Positions 6,405 through 8,477 of a stretch of DNA of 8,477 nucleotides are shown here, in pieces. The stretch is from NCBI GenBank assembly GCA_014238935.1, contig JABAAD010000024.1, forward strand, positions 1-8,477. Direction: 5' to 3'. Under the pieces are notes generated by a model. It saw nothing but the letters and a program-made list of their open reading frames with translations. It had not been told where the DNA came from and ran no database searches. The position numbers and the translations under genes were made by a program. The stretch comes from Alphaproteobacteria bacterium. Lineage in GTDB: Bacteria; Pseudomonadota; Alphaproteobacteria; JABSOH01; JABAAW01. The first letter of the stretch is position 1. Each line of letters opens with the position of its first letter.

Positions 6405-7752
6405 GGGTTCTTGTCCGCCTCAGGCTCTCTCGCACTTTGGCGAGCGCTTTGTCTAGGGGCAGGGTTTGTTTCTTGTTGCCACAGCGTCGTTTGAGCAAGA
6501 CGCTGTCTTTGGGGTTCTTGTCGCCGAGCGTGATCTGCCACGGCAAGCCTACCAAGTCCATGTCTTTGAGTTTCACGCCTGCGCGCGCATCGAGGCGGTC
6601 GTCGTAGAGCGTCTCGATACCCTCACGGCACAGGCTTTCGTAGAGCTTGTCCGCTTTGCCTCGACCTTGCTCGTCCAGCGCGAGCGAGACCAAGCCCACG
6701 GAGAAGGGAGCGATAGAATCGTGCCAAACGATGCCGTCCGCGTCGTGCGAGGCTTCGATGGCGGCGGCGACTAGCCGTGAAATGCCGACCCCGTACGATC
6801 CCATCGCAACGGGAATGTTGTCGCCTTGTTGCGTTGCCACCCTCGCCTCCAGCGGACGCGAGTACTTGTCGGCGAAAAAGAACACATGTCCAACTTCGAT
6901 GCCTCTCGTCTCCACTCTGCGCGCGGCGGGAACTTCTCGGGCGAAACGATCGGCGTCGTGCTCCTCGTCGGTGGCTGCGTAGCAGGAGGTGGCGCGCGCA
7001 AAAATATCGGCGTGTGCTTTGGCGTCGTTTCCTGAGGCGTCCCGCCACCTTTGTTCCAAAAGGGTACGGTCGCAATAGACGGCACTCTCGCCCGTCTCCG
7101 CCAAGACGACGAACTCGTGGCTGTTGTCGCCGCCGATAGGACCCGTCTCGGCGCGCATCGGCACAGCCGTCAGTCCCATGCGTTCGAAGAGGCGCAGGTA
7201 GGAGACCGCCATCGCCCTATAGGAAGCCATACCCCGTTCTTCGTCGGCATCGAAGGAATAGGCATCTTTCATGTAAAACTCGCGTGCGCGCATGACGCCG
7301 AAGCGAGGACGAATCTCGTCGCGGAACTTCCACTGCATGTGATACAGACGGCTCGGAAGATCCTTGTAGCTTTTTACCGTATCCGCGAAGAGTTGCGTGA
7401 TCGCCTCTTCGTTCGTAGGTCCATACAGCAGGGGCGCGCCATGGCGATCGGTGATGCGCAGCATCTCCTTGCCGTAATCGTCGTAGCGTCCCGATTTCTT
7501 CCACAGCTCTGCCGATTGAATAGTCGGCATAAGACACTCGTGCGCGCCGATACGATCTTGCTCCGCGCGCACGATGGACTCGATCTTCTTCAAGACGCGA
7601 AAGCCCAGCGGCAACCAGTTGTAGAGCCCTGCGCTCGCTTGGCGAATCAGACCTGCGCGGAGCATCAGGCGGTGCGAGACGATCGAGGCTTCCGCAGGTT
7701 CTTCGCGCAGCGTCGGCAGAAAGTATTGCGAGCGTCGAACGCCGATTTTCAT
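6385..7752 (-). CDS. proS: Prolyl-tRNA synthetase, short alphaproteobacterial form
   Basis: Cytoplasmic class II aminoacyl-tRNA synthetase that charges tRNA-Pro with proline; 455 residues. The N-terminus [15 protein letters not shown] and [20 protein letters not shown] is typical of bacterial ProS. Motif 2 lies in [30 protein letters not shown] sequence at about 143-168. Motif 3 lies around [10 protein letters not shown] (318-327), and the anticodon-binding domain follows to the end. The editing insertion present in E. coli-type ProS (about 570 residues) between motifs 2 and 3 is missing; this short form is usual in Alphaproteobacteria, where mischarged Ala-tRNA-Pro is cleared by a separate protein. 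No other start lies upstream in frame before a stop. The bases before the ATG are pyrimidine-rich (CCCTCCACCC) with no Shine-Dalgarno sequence, so initiation may depend on an unstructured leader. It is the first gene of the lolC/E-lolD operon. Confidence 0.96.
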   Translation of the reverse strand: MKIGVRRSQYFLPTLREEPAEASIVSHRLMLRAGLIRQASAGLYNWLPLGFRVLKKIESIVRAEQDRIGAHECLMPTIQSAELWKKSGRYDDYGKEMLRITDRHGAPLLYGPTNEEAITQLFADTVKSYKDLPSRLYHMQWKFRDEIRPRFGVMRAREFYMKDAYSFDADEERGMASYRAMAVSYLRLFERMGLTAVPMRAETGPIGGDNSHEFVVLAETGESAVYCDRTLLEQRWRDASGNDAKAHADIFARATSCYAATDEEHDADRFAREVPAARRVETRGIEVGHVFFFADKYSRPLEARVATQQGDNIPVAMGSYGVGISRLVAAAIEASHDADGIVWHDSIAPFSVGLVSLALDEQGRGKADKLYESLCREGIETLYDDRLDARAGVKLKDMDLVGLPWQITLGDKNPKDSVLLKRRCGNKKQTLPLDKALAKVRESLRRTRTHDPVFD

Positions 7753-7799
7753 GGGTGGAGGGCGATGCTTGTGTTGTCGATCAAAGCCATGTCGCGCTC

Positions 7800-7828
7800 A
7801 CCCTAGCACAAGGCGAGAGCCGAGACAA
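7800..7828 (-). promoter_or_regulatory. Candidate proS promoter
   Basis: On the - strand TTGTCT (7828-7823), a 17-nt spacer and TAGGGT (7805-7800) preceded by an extended TG resemble a housekeeping promoter. Transcription would start near 7793 and give a leader of about 41 nt. The -10 match is poor. Another -35-like box, TTGACA (7845-7840), lacks a good -10 at proper spacing. Confidence 0.3.
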
Positions 7829-7873
7829 ACGACTGCTCCTGTCAAAAAGGTTGCACGGAGGTCGTTTTTGTCT
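7823..7873. repeat. Imperfect inverted repeat in the proS divergent promoter region
   Basis: AGACAAACGAC (7823-7833) is mirrored by GTCGTTTTTGTCT (7861-7873), which differs only by two extra T. Further in, CTCC (7836-7839) is mirrored by GGAG (7857-7860). The repeat spans the putative -35 of proS and the -35 to -10 stretch of the divergent gene. Both predicted transcription starts lie outside it, so it would act in DNA as an operator rather than as an RNA hairpin. Confidence 0.4.
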
Positions 7874-7878
7874 ATGCT
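7851..7878 (+). promoter_or_regulatory. Candidate promoter for the rightmost gene
   Basis: TTGCAC (7851-7856), a 16-nt spacer and TATGCT (7873-7878) resemble a housekeeping sigma promoter, four of six consensus bases in each box. Transcription would start near 7885, about 42 nt before the ATG at 7927. It overlaps the right arm of the inverted repeat described for this gap. Confidence 0.45.
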
Positions 7879-7926
7879 TTGGAAAATTGGGAGAAAGGCA
7901 TAAGAACAACGGCAAGAAAAAGAACG

Positions 7927-8477
7927 ATGCGTCGAGGTTTAATCTGTTGGGTGGTAGGGCTGTGGTTGCTGCTGCTGAGTGGAGTGCTTGCGCCGACGCC
8001 CTCAGCAGCGAAGCAGTTGCAGTTTGACAAACAGGACAAGGGCAAAAAGGTATCTTTCTCCTACATCTATCAGGATAGCGCTAAGCGCCGCGAGGAGATA
8101 GACTTTGCTTTGCCGCGCAAAACGATCGAAGCATCAGAAGCGTTGCTGCTGGACAACAGCGCGCTCGATCGCGCCGCCAGCGACTTCATGCTGCTAGAAG
8201 GGCAGTTGACGGCAGCGAAATATCTGCTCGCCTTGCAGGCGGGGTTTGATGCGGCGATCGCCAACATTCAAACATCGATTGCAACCTTCAACGGCAGGCT
8301 CGGCGCAAAGGTCGTCTCCATGACCGTGAAAGAACCCTCGACGCTGGATTTGCAGCTGAAACTTTCAGGAAAAGATCTGCTAGACATCAACATATCGTCG
8401 CTCGTGCCAGGAATAGCATTCGTTCGCTACACGCAAGCCTTCACAACGCAAATGCACGCCGACTTGGAGGCGATCGT
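7927..8477 (+). CDS. Exported protein of unknown function (3' end outside window)
   Basis: An open frame of 183 codons that runs off the right edge without a stop. From the ATG at 7927, residues 1-28 form a clear signal peptide: MRRG, then a hydrophobic core (WVVGLWLLLLSGVLA), then a likely cleavage after SAA. The mature protein begins KQLQFDKQDKGKKVSFSYIYQDS, a mixed basic strand-like start, and continues with an alternating strand/helix pattern: DFALPRKTIEASEALLLDNS, DLQLKLSGKDLLDINISSLVPG. It is expected in the periplasm. AAGAAAAAG before the start is only a weak ribosome site. It is transcribed away from proS. I do not recognise the family, and a missing C-terminal part could hold a catalytic domain. 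Continuous coding character, a signal peptide and an upstream promoter-like sequence make the gene itself likely. Confidence 0.8.
   Translation, partial: MRRGLICWVVGLWLLLLSGVLAPTPSAAKQLQFDKQDKGKKVSFSYIYQDSAKRREEIDFALPRKTIEASEALLLDNSALDRAASDFMLLEGQLTAAKYLLALQAGFDAAIANIQTSIATFNGRLGAKVVSMTVKEPSTLDLQLKLSGKDLLDINISSLVPGIAFVRYTQAFTTQMHADLEAI

Noticed and set aside
8253..8262. GGCGATCGCC palindrome resembling the cyanobacterial HIP1 octamer
   Set aside because: A single occurrence inside a coding region; CGATCG-like words are simply common in this base composition.

Overview
The window looks like a chromosomal segment of an alphaproteobacterium or close Gram-negative relative, moderately GC-rich. 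The main evidence is the right half: a short prolyl-tRNA synthetase without the editing insertion, followed on the same strand by a single LolC/E-type permease and LolD. This proS-lolC/E-lolD order is typical of Alphaproteobacteria. Outer-membrane lipoprotein sorting and signal peptides show a two-membrane cell. No genus can be named safely.

Left half (97-3878, + strand): a three-gene ABC importer operon of the YnjBCD type. It has a periplasmic binding protein (ynjB), a long fused two-domain permease (ynjC) and a compact ATPase (ynjD). The substrate of this family is not established. The permease carries a basic cytoplasmic loop built partly from four degenerate 12-bp tandem repeats. A hairpin-prone gap separates ynjB and ynjC.

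Centre (3876-4434): an intergenic unit and the most interesting part of the window. A near-perfect sigma-54 (-24/-12) promoter lies at 3906-3921. A full match to the IHF consensus lies 5' of it (3876-3888) and overlaps the ynjD stop codon. A 78-nt leader is followed by a 69-codon ORF with a good Shine-Dalgarno sequence. A perfect 12-bp stem-loop (4328-4366) then separates this unit from the convergent lolD. Together these look like an enhancer-dependent transcript for an unrecognised small protein, or a dual-function RNA.

Right half (4435-7752, - strand): proS, lolC/E and lolD are tightly overlapped (20 bp, then 4 bp with a GTG start), so they should be co-transcribed and translationally coupled. 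LolC/E and LolD form the inner-membrane machine that extracts lipoproteins for the outer membrane; ProS charges tRNA-Pro. At the right edge, divergent from proS, an exported protein of unknown function starts at 7927 and runs off the window. The 174-bp divergent gap holds candidate promoters for both directions and a large imperfect inverted repeat overlapping them.
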